Source: Rikenellaceae bacterium (lineage in GTDB: Bacteria; Bacteroidota; Bacteroidia; Bacteroidales; Rikenellaceae). From it: a DNA stretch of 64,000 bases. Of this stretch, positions 42,844 through 52,107 are shown in pieces. The position numbers and the translations under genes are program-made. Within the stretch, counting starts at the first letter, position 1. Every line of letters begins with the position of its first letter. The notes under the pieces were generated by a model. The model ran no database searches. It had not been told where the DNA came from and saw only the letters and a program-made list of their open reading frames with translations. The stretch covers positions 31,714 through 95,713 of the forward strand of contig JAGBFQ010000035.1 of NCBI GenBank assembly GCA_017936385.1. Direction: 5' to 3'.

Positions 42844-44138
42844 TGCACGCCGCACGTATGAATCGCGTAACGCTACTGATACTCACTTTCTTGACCATCA
42901 CCGCCTGTACCCCGTCACCCACTGCGGCTACCGAGGAGGATGCGGCACCGCCACGTGTCTACATCTACGACATCGACTGCACCGACCATGAGGTTGTTCG
43001 CGGCGAGGTGCAACGTGGCGAAACGGCGGGCAAGATTTTTGACCGTTACGGAGTGAGTGCCGCCCAAATCGACCGCATAGCTCGCGTGTGCCGCGACACC
43101 TTCGACCTACGCAAAATTCGAGTCGGAGGACGCTACACGGTACTGTTGAGCGGCGATTCCACCGCACGACATCTCGACCACTTTGTTTACGAAAAAAACA
43201 TAACCGATTATGTCACCATTTCGCTGATTGGCGACTCAGTGGTGGCTCGAAATGGCCACAAGGATGTGCGCGTGGAGCGACACAAAAGCACCGCAACCAT
43301 CTCTTCTTCACTCTGGAACAGCATTACCGAGGCGGGTATGCCCATCTCGTTGGCCGTCGATTTGGAGGAGATTTACGGTTGGAGCGTCGATTTCTTTGGT
43401 CTGCAAGCGGGCGACAACTTCACGGTGATTTACGAAAAACAGTTTGTCGATTCGGTATGTATCGGCTCGGGACGCGTGTGGGGTGCAGTGTTCAACCACG
43501 GCGGCAAGGAGCTGTATGCCATACCGTTCCGTCAAGGAGAGAAAATCACCTATTGGGACGAAAAGGGCAATTCTTTGCGCAAACTCCTCCTGAAAGCACC
43601 GCTCAAATACTCGCGCATTAGTTCGCGTTTCTCGCATGCGCGTCTACACCCTGTCCACCGTGTCTATCGCCCCCACTACGGCGTGGATTACGCAGCTCCC
43701 AAAGGTACCCCCGTATATGCCATTGCCGACGGCACGGTAATCTTCAAGGGCTGGGGTGGCGGAGGTGGCAACACACTCAAAATCAAACACCCGCGTAACC
43801 TGACAAGCGGTTATCTACACTTGAGCGGCTTTGCCAAAGGTATCGCCACGGGTGTGCGCGTGTCGCAAGGACAACTCATAGGCTACGTCGGCAGCACGGG
43901 TACAAGCACAGGTCCCCACCTCGACTTCCGTCTGTGGAAAGGTGGCAAACCTATCGACCCGCTCAAAGCACCGAGCGAACCCGTAGAGCCCATCAAACAA
44001 GAGAACCGTCCCTATTTCGAATGGGTGTGCGATATGATTCTCTCGGAACTTGGCGACTCGTTGTCGGGTCGTGAACCGCTGGTGCAACTCGATTCAATGG
44101 TAATCAAAACAACTAACAATGACCTCGCAACCCGATAA
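42843..44138 (+). CDS. M23 family (LytM-type) peptidase lipoprotein
   Basis: The 431-residue protein has a lipoprotein signal (MNRVTLLILTFLTITAC from the second Met at 42858). A LysM/OapA-like region (~50-115) is followed by a C-terminal LytM domain (~265-375). The zinc ligands His and Asp are in RPHYGVDYAAP. The second motif reads STGPHLDFRLW, where most active M23 peptidases have HLH, so the catalytic second His is replaced by Asp. It probably acts on peptidoglycan or regulates an amidase. Its start overlaps the stop of the M49 gene, and the YhbP-like gene starts 20 bases before its stop. Confidence 0.88.
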   Translation: MHAARMNRVTLLILTFLTITACTPSPTAATEEDAAPPRVYIYDIDCTDHEVVRGEVQRGETAGKIFDRYGVSAAQIDRIARVCRDTFDLRKIRVGGRYTVLLSGDSTARHLDHFVYEKNITDYVTISLIGDSVVARNGHKDVRVERHKSTATISSSLWNSITEAGMPISLAVDLEEIYGWSVDFFGLQAGDNFTVIYEKQFVDSVCIGSGRVWGAVFNHGGKELYAIPFRQGEKITYWDEKGNSLRKLLLKAPLKYSRISSRFSHARLHPVHRVYRPHYGVDYAAPKGTPVYAIADGTVIFKGWGGGGGNTLKIKHPRNLTSGYLHLSGFAKGIATGVRVSQGQLIGYVGSTGTSTGPHLDFRLWKGGKPIDPLKAPSEPVEPIKQENRPYFEWVCDMILSELGDSLSGREPLVQLDSMVIKTTNNDLATR

Positions 44139-44553
44139 ACTGATTCAAACGTTCATCCGCAAACATCACGTGATGACTTTGGCCACGATGTCCGACGCAG
44201 GACCATGGTGTGCCAACGCCTTCTACGCCTTCGACCCCGAGAGTGCGGCGTTCGTCATCACAAGCGACCCCGCAACACGTCACGGCTCCGAAATGTTGGC
44301 ATGCGAGCGTGTGGCCGCATCCATAGTTTTGGAAACCAGAGTTGTAGGTCGCGTTCAAGGTTTGCAGATTGCCGCTCGCGCCGAGCAACTCACCGAGGAA
44401 CACCCTCTGTACGAAACTCTGCGTAAAGCCTACCTGAAACGTTTTCCCTACGCCGTTGTCGCACCGCTGAAACTGTGGGCCCTCCACGCCGACACTCTAA
44501 AATACACCGACAACACCCTCGGATTCGGCAAAAAACTAATTTGGGAGAGGTGA
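44119..44553 (+). CDS. YhbP/UPF0306-like flavin-binding fold protein
   Basis: The 144-residue protein resembles E. coli YhbP, a member of the pyridoxamine-phosphate-oxidase-like split-barrel group. Similar segments are KHHVMTLATM, PWCANAFYAFDPES, TRHGSEM, and the end KYTDNTLGFGKKLIWER, which closely matches the E. coli ending. FMN or heme binding is possible, and the reaction is unknown. It is translationally coupled to the M23 gene and ends seven bases before repeat copy 2. Confidence 0.85.
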   Translation: MTSQPDKLIQTFIRKHHVMTLATMSDAGPWCANAFYAFDPESAAFVITSDPATRHGSEMLACERVAASIVLETRVVGRVQGLQIAARAEQLTEEHPLYETLRKAYLKRFPYAVVAPLKLWALHADTLKYTDNTLGFGKKLIWER

Positions 44554-44559
44554 GTTTAT

Positions 44560-44755
44560 GTTCTTTTGTATCGACAAAAGAACCAAAAACGACCCGCAAA
44601 CCGGGGGATTAACTACTCTGTATATTCCACGCGGGGATATACAGAGTAGTTATAAAATTCCTCGGATACAATCATATTTGATTCTTCACCAATACAAAAA
44701 AGCACATACTCCCTAACTAACATAATTGTGAATCGTGAATTGTGAATTGTGAATT
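44560..44755 (+). repeat. ~200-bp structured repeat element, copy 2
   Basis: This is an inverted homologue of copy 1. It has GTTCTTTTGT-atcg-ACAAAAGAAC, then CCAAAAACGACCCGCAAACC, a G-run, and a hairpin with arms 44611-44628 and 44634-44651. TCCTCGGATA and a tail with repeated AATTGTGAATTGTG follow. In the long hairpin, A-T in copy 1 has become G-C and one pair has become a U-G wobble, so pairing is kept although the bases differ. Confidence 0.85.
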
Positions 44756-44764
44756 TAAAAAGGT

Positions 44765-44796
44765 ACGGGCTGTCAGTAGTGTTACTGACAGCCCGT
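44765..44796. terminator. Terminator upstream of the purA 3' end
   Basis: ACGGGCTGTCAGTA pairs perfectly with TACTGACAGCCCGT around a 4-base loop. It lies between the repeat element and purA and can end purA transcription. Confidence 0.85.
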
Positions 44797-44817
44797 GTCT
44801 TTTGCGGAAACTGACAC

Positions 44818-46086
44818 TTAACGCATAATTGTCTCCTCGCGGTCGGGACCCAACGAAACAATCTTCACGGGTACGCCCGTCTCCGTCTCGATGAACTTGA
44901 TATACTCCTTGAACTCAGCGGGAAGTTCGTCATAGGTACGCATCTTGGTGGTATCACACATCCAGCCCTTAAACTCACGGTAAACGGGAGTCACCTCATC
45001 GTTAACCTCGTAGGGGAAGTAGTCAACACGCTCGCCACCAACCTCATAGCCTACGCACACTTTGATGGTTTCGAACTCATTGAGGATGTCGCTCTTCATC
45101 ATAATCAAGCCCGTAACACCGTTCATCATAACAGCATATTTGAGAGCTACCATATCGAGCCAACCGCAACGACGCGGACGGCCTGTGGTAGCACCGAACT
45201 CGTGGCCCAACTGACGAAGTTTCTCGCCCGTCTCGTCAAACAACTCGGTGGGGAAAGGACCGCTACCCACGCGGGTGCAGTAAGCCTTGAAGATACCATA
45301 CACCTCGCCGATGCGCGTCGGAGCGACACCCATACCGGTGCAGACACCCGCACACAACGTATTGGACGAAGTCACAAAAGGATAGGTACCGAAGTCGACA
45401 TCCAACATCGAGCCTTGTGCGCCCTCGGCCAAGATAGCCATATCATTCGAGATGTAGTCGTTAACCAGAATTTCGGAGTCTACGATGGGGAATTTCTTAA
45501 GCATCTCGATGCCTTCCATCCACTTAGTCTCGTACTCCGTAACATCGTACTCGAAGTTATAGAGTCCCTTGAGCATTTCGTCGTGTTTGGCCTTGAGTGC
45601 ATTGTAACGCTCCAGGAATTCGGGCGACAGCACATCACCCATACGCAGACCGTTACGACCCGTTTTGTCCATATAGGTCGGGCCGATACCCTTCAGCGTC
45701 GAGCCGATTTTGCTTGCACCCTTAGCGGCCTCCGAAGCTGCGTCGAGCATACGGTGTGTGGGCAGGATGAGGTGTGCGCGTTTCGAAATCACGAGTTTCG
45801 AGCGTACATCCACACCATCAGCCTCAAGCGTACTGATTTCTTCGGCCAGAATTACGGGGTCAATTACCACACCGTTACCGATGACATTGATACTGCCATC
45901 GCGGAAGATACCCGACGGGATGGTGTGCAACACATAGCTTTTGTCGTTGAAGTGCAGCGAGTGTCCGGCGTTGGGTCCACCTTGGAATCGCGCAATTACA
46001 TTATAACGGGGAGTGAGCACGTCTACGACCTTACCTTTGCCTTCGTCGCCCCACTGCAAACCGAGAACTACATCTATTTTTTTCAT
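44818..46086 (-). CDS. purA: Adenylosuccinate synthase
   Basis: PurA joins IMP and aspartate using GTP in AMP synthesis. The 422-residue protein begins MKKIDVVLGLQWGDEGKGKVVDVL, with the GTP-binding GDEGKGK and the catalytic His in NAGHSL. RMLDAASEAAKG and TTGRPRRCGWLD are also diagnostic. A -7 box TACCTTTG is at 46109-46116, with TTGG at 46136-46139 as -33. It is monocistronic. Confidence 0.97.
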   Translation of the reverse strand: MKKIDVVLGLQWGDEGKGKVVDVLTPRYNVIARFQGGPNAGHSLHFNDKSYVLHTIPSGIFRDGSINVIGNGVVIDPVILAEEISTLEADGVDVRSKLVISKRAHLILPTHRMLDAASEAAKGASKIGSTLKGIGPTYMDKTGRNGLRMGDVLSPEFLERYNALKAKHDEMLKGLYNFEYDVTEYETKWMEGIEMLKKFPIVDSEILVNDYISNDMAILAEGAQGSMLDVDFGTYPFVTSSNTLCAGVCTGMGVAPTRIGEVYGIFKAYCTRVGSGPFPTELFDETGEKLRQLGHEFGATTGRPRRCGWLDMVALKYAVMMNGVTGLIMMKSDILNEFETIKVCVGYEVGGERVDYFPYEVNDEVTPVYREFKGWMCDTTKMRTYDELPAEFKEYIKFIETETGVPVKIVSLGPDREETIMR

Positions 46087-46108
46087 GGTAGAGTTTTAAT
46101 ATTACCCC

Positions 46109-46139
46109 CAAAGGTAACCTTTTTTGTGCGGTTTTCCAA
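46109..46139 (-). promoter_or_regulatory. Promoter of purA
   Basis: On the minus strand TTGG (46136-46139) and TACCTTTG (46109-46116) with a 19-base spacer. Confidence 0.6.
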
Positions 46140-46219
46140 GTCCCAAGCCATTTTTTTGCATTTTTTGCTCTGCGTGGCACTTTTCGAGGTGTTGGTACGT
46201 TTGTTATGCAGGGTATCGA

Positions 46220-46248
46220 GTAGCAAGTTTTTAAAAAAAACTTGCTAC
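46220..46248. repeat. Perfect 13-bp inverted repeat over a promoter
   Basis: GTAGCAAGTTTTT and AAAAACTTGCTAC are separated by AAA. The right arm overlaps the first three bases of the -7 box TACCTTTG (46246-46253) of the TPR gene. Possible repressor operator or terminator-like hairpin. Confidence 0.6.
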
Positions 46249-46253
46249 CTTTG
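46246..46253 (+). promoter_or_regulatory. -7 promoter element of the large TPR gene
   Basis: TACCTTTG on the plus strand, 16 bases upstream of the ATG at 46270. No clear TTTG at -33. Instead the inverted repeat occupies that region. Confidence 0.55.
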
Positions 46254-46269
46254 TGGCCGAACGAGCGCA

Positions 46270-48264
46270 ATGATGAACATACGGAAACTGAAAATATGGG
46301 CCTTGACGATGGTGCTGATTGCACTGTCTGCCGCTCCGTTGCGTGCGCAATACAACAAATCCTACTTCTTCTGGATGGGACGCGAACACATCATCGAAAA
46401 CCGCTACCGCGAGGCCATCCGTTCGCTCAACGTACTGCTCAATGTCGACCACGAAGCCTACGAGGGCTACCTTCTGCGCGGAATCGCCAAATACAACCTC
46501 GAAGACCTGCTGGGTGCCGACGCCGACTTCTCGAGAGCCATCGACATCAACCCCGTCTACACCATGGCCTACCAATACCGCGCCATCACTCGCGCACGAT
46601 TGGGCAACTACGAGGACGCCCTGCGTGACTTCGAGGAGGCCGTGTCGTTGCGCCCCGAACAGTCGGGAATCTATTATAGCCGTGGCGTGACCTTGCTGCT
46701 GAGCGGACAATTCGAGAAGGCCGCCGCCGACTTCGACACCTTTATCCACTACGACCCGCGCGTGGCCGATGCCTACATCAACCGCGGTCTGTGCTACCTG
46801 TCGATGAAAGACACGCTACGTGCCGAGGCCGATTTCGACAAGGCTATACGCACCAACCGCGAGAGTCCCGACGGTTATAACCGCCGAGGCAACCTGCATA
46901 TGACTCGCGGACAGAATCTGTTGGCTCTGGAAGATTTCAACAGTGCCATCAAGTGCGACACCACCTACGCCCCGTCGTATTTCAACCGTGCGCTGGCACT
47001 CAACCGCCTCAAACGTCCGGGCGAAGCCTTGCGCGATTTCGACCATGTTCTGCAACTCGACTCCACAAGTTCGGTCACATACTTCAATCGAGCCATCGTG
47101 CGAACACAGGTGGGCGACCTCAACCGCGCGTTGGACGACTACAACCGCGTGGCTATGTATTCGCCCGACAATGTGTTGGTCTACTTCAACCGCGCACTGC
47201 TCTACACCCGACTAAAACAACCGCGTGCCGCCATTGATGACTATTCGCGGGCCATCGAGCTGTATCCCGACTTTGCCGCCGCCTACATCAACCGCTCGGA
47301 ACTGAAACGACAAACGGGCGACATACGCGGAGCCAAAAGCGACCTCAACACCGCCCAACAAAAGATTGCCGAATACCGTTCGCGTCTGTGGGACTCCACT
47401 CGCGTGAGCGAATTTGCCGACACCAGTCGCCGTTTCAACCGACTGCTGTCGTTCGACACCAAACTCACAGCCCGACGCTTGGTCGACGGTCAGGAGGATA
47501 GTAACATATCACTATTGCCGCTGTTCAAGTTCACTATGCGCGATAGCGTGACCTCACCCGTAATTGTGGCACGCAAACAATACAACGTGCCGGCCATCGA
47601 CTCGCTTACGGAACGCCTGGGCGGACACCCCTATACTTTTGCCAATAGCGAGAGCGACATTGCTGCCGATTCATTGGTCCGTCTGAGCCGCGAGCTGGCA
47701 GCCATTCCGAGCGACGACTATTGCCACCTATTCCGCTTGGGCGTGGCTCAGTCGCTGGTACGCCAATACACTTCGAGCGTGGGGACTTTCTCGACTCTGA
47801 TTGAGTTGTACCCTGCCGACCCGTTCCTCTACATCAACCGCAGTACGGTACGCGCCGAGATGACCGACTTCATATCGAGCATTTCGCAGGGCTACGGACG
47901 CATCACTGTCGAAAGCGACCCTGCCAAACGCCTGCATAACACCTCAACACGAAGCTACGACTACGACGAAGCCATTGCCGACCTCAACAAGGCGGCCAAA
48001 CTGATGCCCGACGTGGCATACATATATTATAATCGCGGAAACCTGCAAGCCATCAGCGGCCGTCTGCCCGAGGCTTTCGACGACTACTCGCGGGCCATCG
48101 AGCTGAATCCCGACTTTGCCGAGGCCTACTACAACCGCGGCTTGGTACAAATTTACATGAAGGACACGCGAAAGGGGTGCTTGGATGTAAGCAAAGCGGG
48201 CGAGTTGGGTATCGCCCAGGCCTATCGGGTGCTGAACCTATACGCCGCTCCCGAACATAATTAA
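46270..48264 (+). CDS. Exported tetratricopeptide repeat protein
   Basis: The 664-residue protein begins MMNIRKLKIWALTMVLIALS and has a signal peptide cleaved near APLRAQ. About ten TPR units follow, with repeated patterns such as AYINRGLCYLSMKDTLRAEA and FDKAIRTNRESPDGYNRRGN. A non-TPR middle (~residues 385-500) separates the last two or three repeats. TPR proteins act as scaffolds for protein assemblies, here presumably in the periplasm. The frame stays open for more than 1 kb upstream, antisense to purA, but the promoter, signal peptide and homology all point to 46270. The next gene (MFS) starts 45 bases later. Confidence 0.85.
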   Translation: MMNIRKLKIWALTMVLIALSAAPLRAQYNKSYFFWMGREHIIENRYREAIRSLNVLLNVDHEAYEGYLLRGIAKYNLEDLLGADADFSRAIDINPVYTMAYQYRAITRARLGNYEDALRDFEEAVSLRPEQSGIYYSRGVTLLLSGQFEKAAADFDTFIHYDPRVADAYINRGLCYLSMKDTLRAEADFDKAIRTNRESPDGYNRRGNLHMTRGQNLLALEDFNSAIKCDTTYAPSYFNRALALNRLKRPGEALRDFDHVLQLDSTSSVTYFNRAIVRTQVGDLNRALDDYNRVAMYSPDNVLVYFNRALLYTRLKQPRAAIDDYSRAIELYPDFAAAYINRSELKRQTGDIRGAKSDLNTAQQKIAEYRSRLWDSTRVSEFADTSRRFNRLLSFDTKLTARRLVDGQEDSNISLLPLFKFTMRDSVTSPVIVARKQYNVPAIDSLTERLGGHPYTFANSESDIAADSLVRLSRELAAIPSDDYCHLFRLGVAQSLVRQYTSSVGTFSTLIELYPADPFLYINRSTVRAEMTDFISSISQGYGRITVESDPAKRLHNTSTRSYDYDEAIADLNKAAKLMPDVAYIYYNRGNLQAISGRLPEAFDDYSRAIELNPDFAEAYYNRGLVQIYMKDTRKGCLDVSKAGELGIAQAYRVLNLYAAPEHN

Positions 48265-48309
48265 CCCTCGTATATCGAAATTATTCTACTTAACAAAAAC
48301 CAATTAAAA

Positions 48310-49680
48310 ATGACAGAAAAACTACAAAAACGATTGAACGACTCGGCTGCTGCACGTTGGGGTGCGCTGGTCATTGTGTCGTTCACGATGATGTGCGGTT
48401 ACTTCATCACCGACGTGATGGCTCCGCTCGAGGACCTGCTCACCAAGACCGTCGAGCAGGGAGGTCTGGGATGGACCAGCGATGAGTATGGCTTCTTCTC
48501 GGGAGCCTACGGCTACATCAACGTATTCCTGTTGATGCTCTTCTTCGGAGGTATCATCCTCGACAAATGCGGCGTACGCTTTACGGGAACTATGAGTAGC
48601 GGCCTGATGCTGGTTGGTACGCTTATCAAATGGTACGCCCTGCAAGCCGACTTTGGCGATGCACAACTGTTGGGTTACCCCGTGCAGGTTCTTTTGGCCG
48701 CTTTGGGATTTGCCATCTTCGGTATGGGTGCCGAGATTACGGGTATTACCGTAACCAAGATTATTGCCAAGTGGTTTACGGGTCACGAGTTGGCTCTGGC
48801 GATGGGTCTTCAAGTGGCTATGGCACGTATCGGTACTGCAGCGGCTATGGCGTGCAGTCTGCCCTTTGCAAAGGCTATGGGAGCAGTGTCGGCTCCCGTA
48901 TTGTTGGGTGCTGCGTTGCTGTGCATAGGTTTTGTGGCTTATTTGGTATACTGCGTGATGGACCGCAAGTTGGACGCTTCGGTAAGCTCCGGCCAAAGTG
49001 CCGAAGGCGAGGACGAAGGTTTCCACTTTGCCGACCTGAAGGTTATCTTCACCAACAAGGGCTTTTGGCTGATTGCCATCCTGTGCGTGCTGTTCTACTC
49101 GGGCGTGTTCCCCTTCCTGAAGTTCGCCACCAAACTGATGATTTACAAGTATGGTGTTGAGCCCGAATTAGCCGGTCTTATCCCCGCAATGCTGCCCTTC
49201 GGAACCATCCTGCTGACCCCCGTGTTCGGCTCGCTGTACGACCGTCTGGGCAAGGGTGCAACGCTGATGATTATCGGTTCGGCAATGCTCACTCTGGTAC
49301 ACGTTCTGTTTGCTCTGCCCGTACTGAACGTATGGTGGTTTGCTATTTTGATTATGATTGTGTTGGGAGTTGCCTTCTCGCTTGTTCCTTCGGCTATGTG
49401 GCCCTCGGTGCCCAAGATTATTCCGATGAAACAGCTCGGTTCGGCCTACGCTATCATCTTCTACATTCAGAACATTGGTCTTTCGATGGTTCCCGTGCTG
49501 ATTGGCTCGGTGATTCAGAAATACGCCACCGTCGAAACTGCCGAGGGTGTGACCTATGACTACACCATTCCGATGTCGATTTTCGAGCTGTTTGGAGTGA
49601 TTTCGATTATCGTTGCGGTAATCCTCAAGCGTGCTGACAAAACCGAAAACTACGGCCTCGAGCAACCTAATATTAAGTAG
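48310..49680 (+). CDS. MFS transporter
   Basis: The 456-residue protein has about twelve hydrophobic segments. A loop-2/3 motif (FFGGIILDKCGVRFTGTM) and a counterpart near the centre (FGSLYDRLGKGATLMII) fit the major facilitator superfamily. Helix 4-5 FAIFGMGAEITGITVTKIIAKW is unusual in composition. The substrate cannot be deduced from sequence. It may be cotranscribed with the TPR gene and ends at a perfect hairpin terminator. Confidence 0.85.
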   Translation: MTEKLQKRLNDSAAARWGALVIVSFTMMCGYFITDVMAPLEDLLTKTVEQGGLGWTSDEYGFFSGAYGYINVFLLMLFFGGIILDKCGVRFTGTMSSGLMLVGTLIKWYALQADFGDAQLLGYPVQVLLAALGFAIFGMGAEITGITVTKIIAKWFTGHELALAMGLQVAMARIGTAAAMACSLPFAKAMGAVSAPVLLGAALLCIGFVAYLVYCVMDRKLDASVSSGQSAEGEDEGFHFADLKVIFTNKGFWLIAILCVLFYSGVFPFLKFATKLMIYKYGVEPELAGLIPAMLPFGTILLTPVFGSLYDRLGKGATLMIIGSAMLTLVHVLFALPVLNVWWFAILIMIVLGVAFSLVPSAMWPSVPKIIPMKQLGSAYAIIFYIQNIGLSMVPVLIGSVIQKYATVETAEGVTYDYTIPMSIFELFGVISIIVAVILKRADKTENYGLEQPNIK

Positions 49681-49710
49681 CTGTTATTTAAAACTATTTG
49701 CAAAGAACGT

Positions 49711-49747
49711 AAATTGGCTGTCGGGCAACTCCGACAGCCAATTTTAC
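49711..49747. terminator. Terminator after the MFS gene
   Basis: AAATTGGCTGTCGG pairs perfectly with CCGACAGCCAATTT around a 6-base loop, followed by T-rich sequence. Confidence 0.88.
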
Positions 49748-49764
49748 TTTTTCGTGAACTTTAT

Positions 49765-50307
49765 TTAGTCAATCAAACTTCCGACATTGAAATCCACATT
49801 CGAACGAGCGAAATAGCATAATGCCGTCACCTCTGCTTTTTGCCCATCCATCTCCTCTACCATACTCATTTTCAGAACGAGTTGCGTGTCATTCACGCTC
49901 TCGACAGTCACAGCGCCCATACTGAACAAATCAATATCTTCCGAAGCGCCATCGTCGATATAGTCAACCGTGAGTTTTTTGCCATCGAGTTTCCATTGTC
50001 CAACATAGACGTGGCTTTCAATGGCAGCCTTGCCATCCACCTCCTCGAAAACCAATGCAAAGAGTTGTTTTCCCTCGGTAAACGCAAAGCCAAGACCGTC
50101 GCCTATTCCGAGCACGTCATCCACCTCGTCAATCACTTGACCATTCATCTTAATGGTAACAACCTGACGAGTTGCTATCCATTTGCCTTGAAGTTTTTGT
50201 TCGATGGTCTGTTTTTTGCCACCACCGTTATCATCATCTTTGTCGTTGCACGCTCCGAGGGCAACCATCGCCACTGCGCAGAGCAAAATGTTAAATAGTC
50301 TTTTCAT
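49765..50307 (-). CDS. Lipocalin-like lipoprotein
   Basis: The 180-residue lipoprotein has the signal MKRLFNILLCAVAMVALGAC. A strand-rich body begins QKLQGKWIATRQVV, the GxW pattern seen at the start of small lipocalin-like domains of Bacteroidetes lipoproteins. YVGQWKLDGKKLTVDYI and DTQLVLKMSM are typical later strands. The ligand is unknown. A -7 box TATTTTTG is at 50335-50342 on the minus strand. It appears monocistronic. Confidence 0.7.
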   Translation of the reverse strand: MKRLFNILLCAVAMVALGACNDKDDDNGGGKKQTIEQKLQGKWIATRQVVTIKMNGQVIDEVDDVLGIGDGLGFAFTEGKQLFALVFEEVDGKAAIESHVYVGQWKLDGKKLTVDYIDDGASEDIDLFSMGAVTVESVNDTQLVLKMSMVEEMDGQKAEVTALCYFARSNVDFNVGSLID

Positions 50308-50373
50308 AATATTAGTTATTTATTGGTTACAAGACAAAAATACTAAAATTATACGGGATATACAATAGACCAC

Positions 50374-50412
50374 AAAAAAAAAGCGTCCCTCCCCACTCGG
50401 GGAAGAACGCCT
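50374..50412 (-). terminator. Terminator of the mmd operon
   Basis: On the minus strand GCGT-TCTTCCCC and GGGGAGGGACGC form an imperfect stem around a 4-base loop, followed by nine T. Confidence 0.75.
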
Positions 50413-50432
50413 TTCTTGTTCGCAAATGCGGA

Positions 50433-51644
50433 TTAGCCCAGGAACGACAGCAGAATACCTGCCGCAACAGCCGAACCAATCACACCGGCAACGTTCGGAC
50501 CCATTGCGTGCATCAAAAGGAAGTTTCCGGGGTCGGCCTTTTGTCCCTCAGACTGAGACACGCGAGCAGCCATAGGTACTGCCGACACACCTGCCGAACC
50601 GATAAGCGGGTTGATTTTCTTACCCTCGGGCAAGAACACATTCATCAGTTTGGCCAACAGTACGCCTCCTGCCGAACCCATACCGAATGCTACGATACCG
50701 AGTGCAAGGATACCCAAAGTCTTGAAGTTCAGGAACGCCTCGGCGGTTGCAGTAGCACCCACGGTAAGACCCAGGAAAATCACCACGATGTTCATCAACT
50801 CGTTTTGAACGGTCTTGCTCAAACGGTCAACCACACCACACTCCTTCATCAGGTTACCCAGCATCAGACAGCCTACAAGAGGTGCCGCGCTCGGCAGAAT
50901 CAGAGCAATCACAACGGTGATAACAATGGGGAAGATAATCTTCTCGGTTTTCGACACGGGACGCAGTTGCGACATCTTGATTTTACGCTCTTTCTCCGAA
51001 GTCAGCGCACGCATAATGGGGGGCTGAATCACAGGCACGAGAGCCATATACGAGTAAGCCGCAACGGCGATGGGACCCAACAAGTGGGGAGCCAACTTCG
51101 AAGTCAGATAAATCGAGGTGGGACCATCGGCGCCACCGATGATACCGATACTACCTGCCTCGTCGGGCGAGAATCCCAGGGCATACGCACCAATAAAGGT
51201 TGCGAAAATACCAATTTGTGCCGCAGCTCCCAGCAACAGGCTCTTAGGGTTGGCAATCAGCGGACCGAAATCGGTCATCGCACCCACGCCGATAAAAATC
51301 AAACAGGGGTAGATTCCGAGTTTGACACCCAGGTAGAGGTAATCCAACAGACCTGCCGTGTCAACAAAGTTGCCCCAATGAACGTGACCGCCCTCGAACA
51401 ACTCGGAGTGGAACATCTCGGCACCCGGCAGGTTGGTAAGCAACATACCGAATGCGATAGGAAAGAGCAACAGAGGCTCAAATTGTTTATGTATGGCCAG
51501 GTACAGAAGCACCATCGACACGCCAATCATCACCAGCGAGAGCCACGAACCATCATTGATAATCATGGCGATACCCGACGATTGAGCGAAGGTAACGATG
51601 CTATCCCACACAAAGCTCATACTCGAATTCATTGCAGTAAACAT
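50433..51644 (-). CDS. mmdB: Na+-translocating decarboxylase subunit beta
   Basis: This integral membrane protein of 403 residues is the carboxybiotin decarboxylase and sodium pump of the methylmalonyl-CoA/oxaloacetate decarboxylase family. Motifs include [38 protein letters not shown] (the Asp that binds Na+), and [19 protein letters not shown] at the C-terminus. It is the last gene of the operon, four bases after the biotin carrier. Confidence 0.95.
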   Translation of the reverse strand: MFTAMNSSMSFVWDSIVTFAQSSGIAMIINDGSWLSLVMIGVSMVLLYLAIHKQFEPLLLFPIAFGMLLTNLPGAEMFHSELFEGGHVHWGNFVDTAGLLDYLYLGVKLGIYPCLIFIGVGAMTDFGPLIANPKSLLLGAAAQIGIFATFIGAYALGFSPDEAGSIGIIGGADGPTSIYLTSKLAPHLLGPIAVAAYSYMALVPVIQPPIMRALTSEKERKIKMSQLRPVSKTEKIIFPIVITVVIALILPSAAPLVGCLMLGNLMKECGVVDRLSKTVQNELMNIVVIFLGLTVGATATAEAFLNFKTLGILALGIVAFGMGSAGGVLLAKLMNVFLPEGKKINPLIGSAGVSAVPMAARVSQSEGQKADPGNFLLMHAMGPNVAGVIGSAVAAGILLSFLG

Positions 51645-51648
51645 AGTC

Positions 51649-52101
51649 TTATCCGATTACGATTAAGGTGTCACCCTCCATAACCGAGGCACCTGCTTGT
51701 ACACAAATCTCTTTTACGGTACCCGAGGTGGTCGAGTCGATGTTGTTCTCCATCTTCATAGCCTCCAGCACCATCAGGGTTTGGCCTGCGCTAACGCTAT
51801 CACCAACCTTAACCTTGATACTCATAACGGTTCCGGGCAGCGGGCAAGCGATTTTGGTACCGCTCGAAGCAACGGCTGCGGGACGCGAAGGAGCGGCAGT
51901 CGAAGGAGTGGGGTTGTTGGGAGCATTCTCGGGGATACGGGTAACTTGAGGTTTCGAACTTTTGACGGGTTTTGCGCCCTCAATCTCAACCACGTACTCA
52001 ACGCCGTTTACGGTAACGGTAGCCTCGGTCGAAGCGTCGTTGATATTCTCTACACGGACATTGAACTCTTGACCGTGGATTTTCAATTTATAATCTTTCA
52101 T
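51649..52101 (-). CDS. Biotin carboxyl carrier subunit
   Basis: The 150-residue protein ends in a biotinyl domain with the biotinylated lysine in [10 protein letters not shown] (~residue 117). It has an N-terminal beta-segment and an Ala/Pro-rich linker ([20 protein letters not shown]). It carries CO2 from the carboxyltransferase to the membrane subunit. Encoded six bases after the gamma subunit and four bases before the beta subunit, it acts in the same complex. Confidence 0.95.
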   Translation of the reverse strand: MKDYKLKIHGQEFNVRVENINDASTEATVTVNGVEYVVEIEGAKPVKSSKPQVTRIPENAPNNPTPSTAAPSRPAAVASSGTKIACPLPGTVMSIKVKVGDSVSAGQTLMVLEAMKMENNIDSTTSGTVKEICVQAGASVMEGDTLIVIG

Positions 52102-52107
52102 CGTTTA

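Noticed and set aside
45202..46269. The frame of the TPR gene stays open for over 1 kb upstream through purA
   Set aside because: The upstream part is antisense to purA and shows no homology. The promoter and signal peptide begin the protein at 46270.
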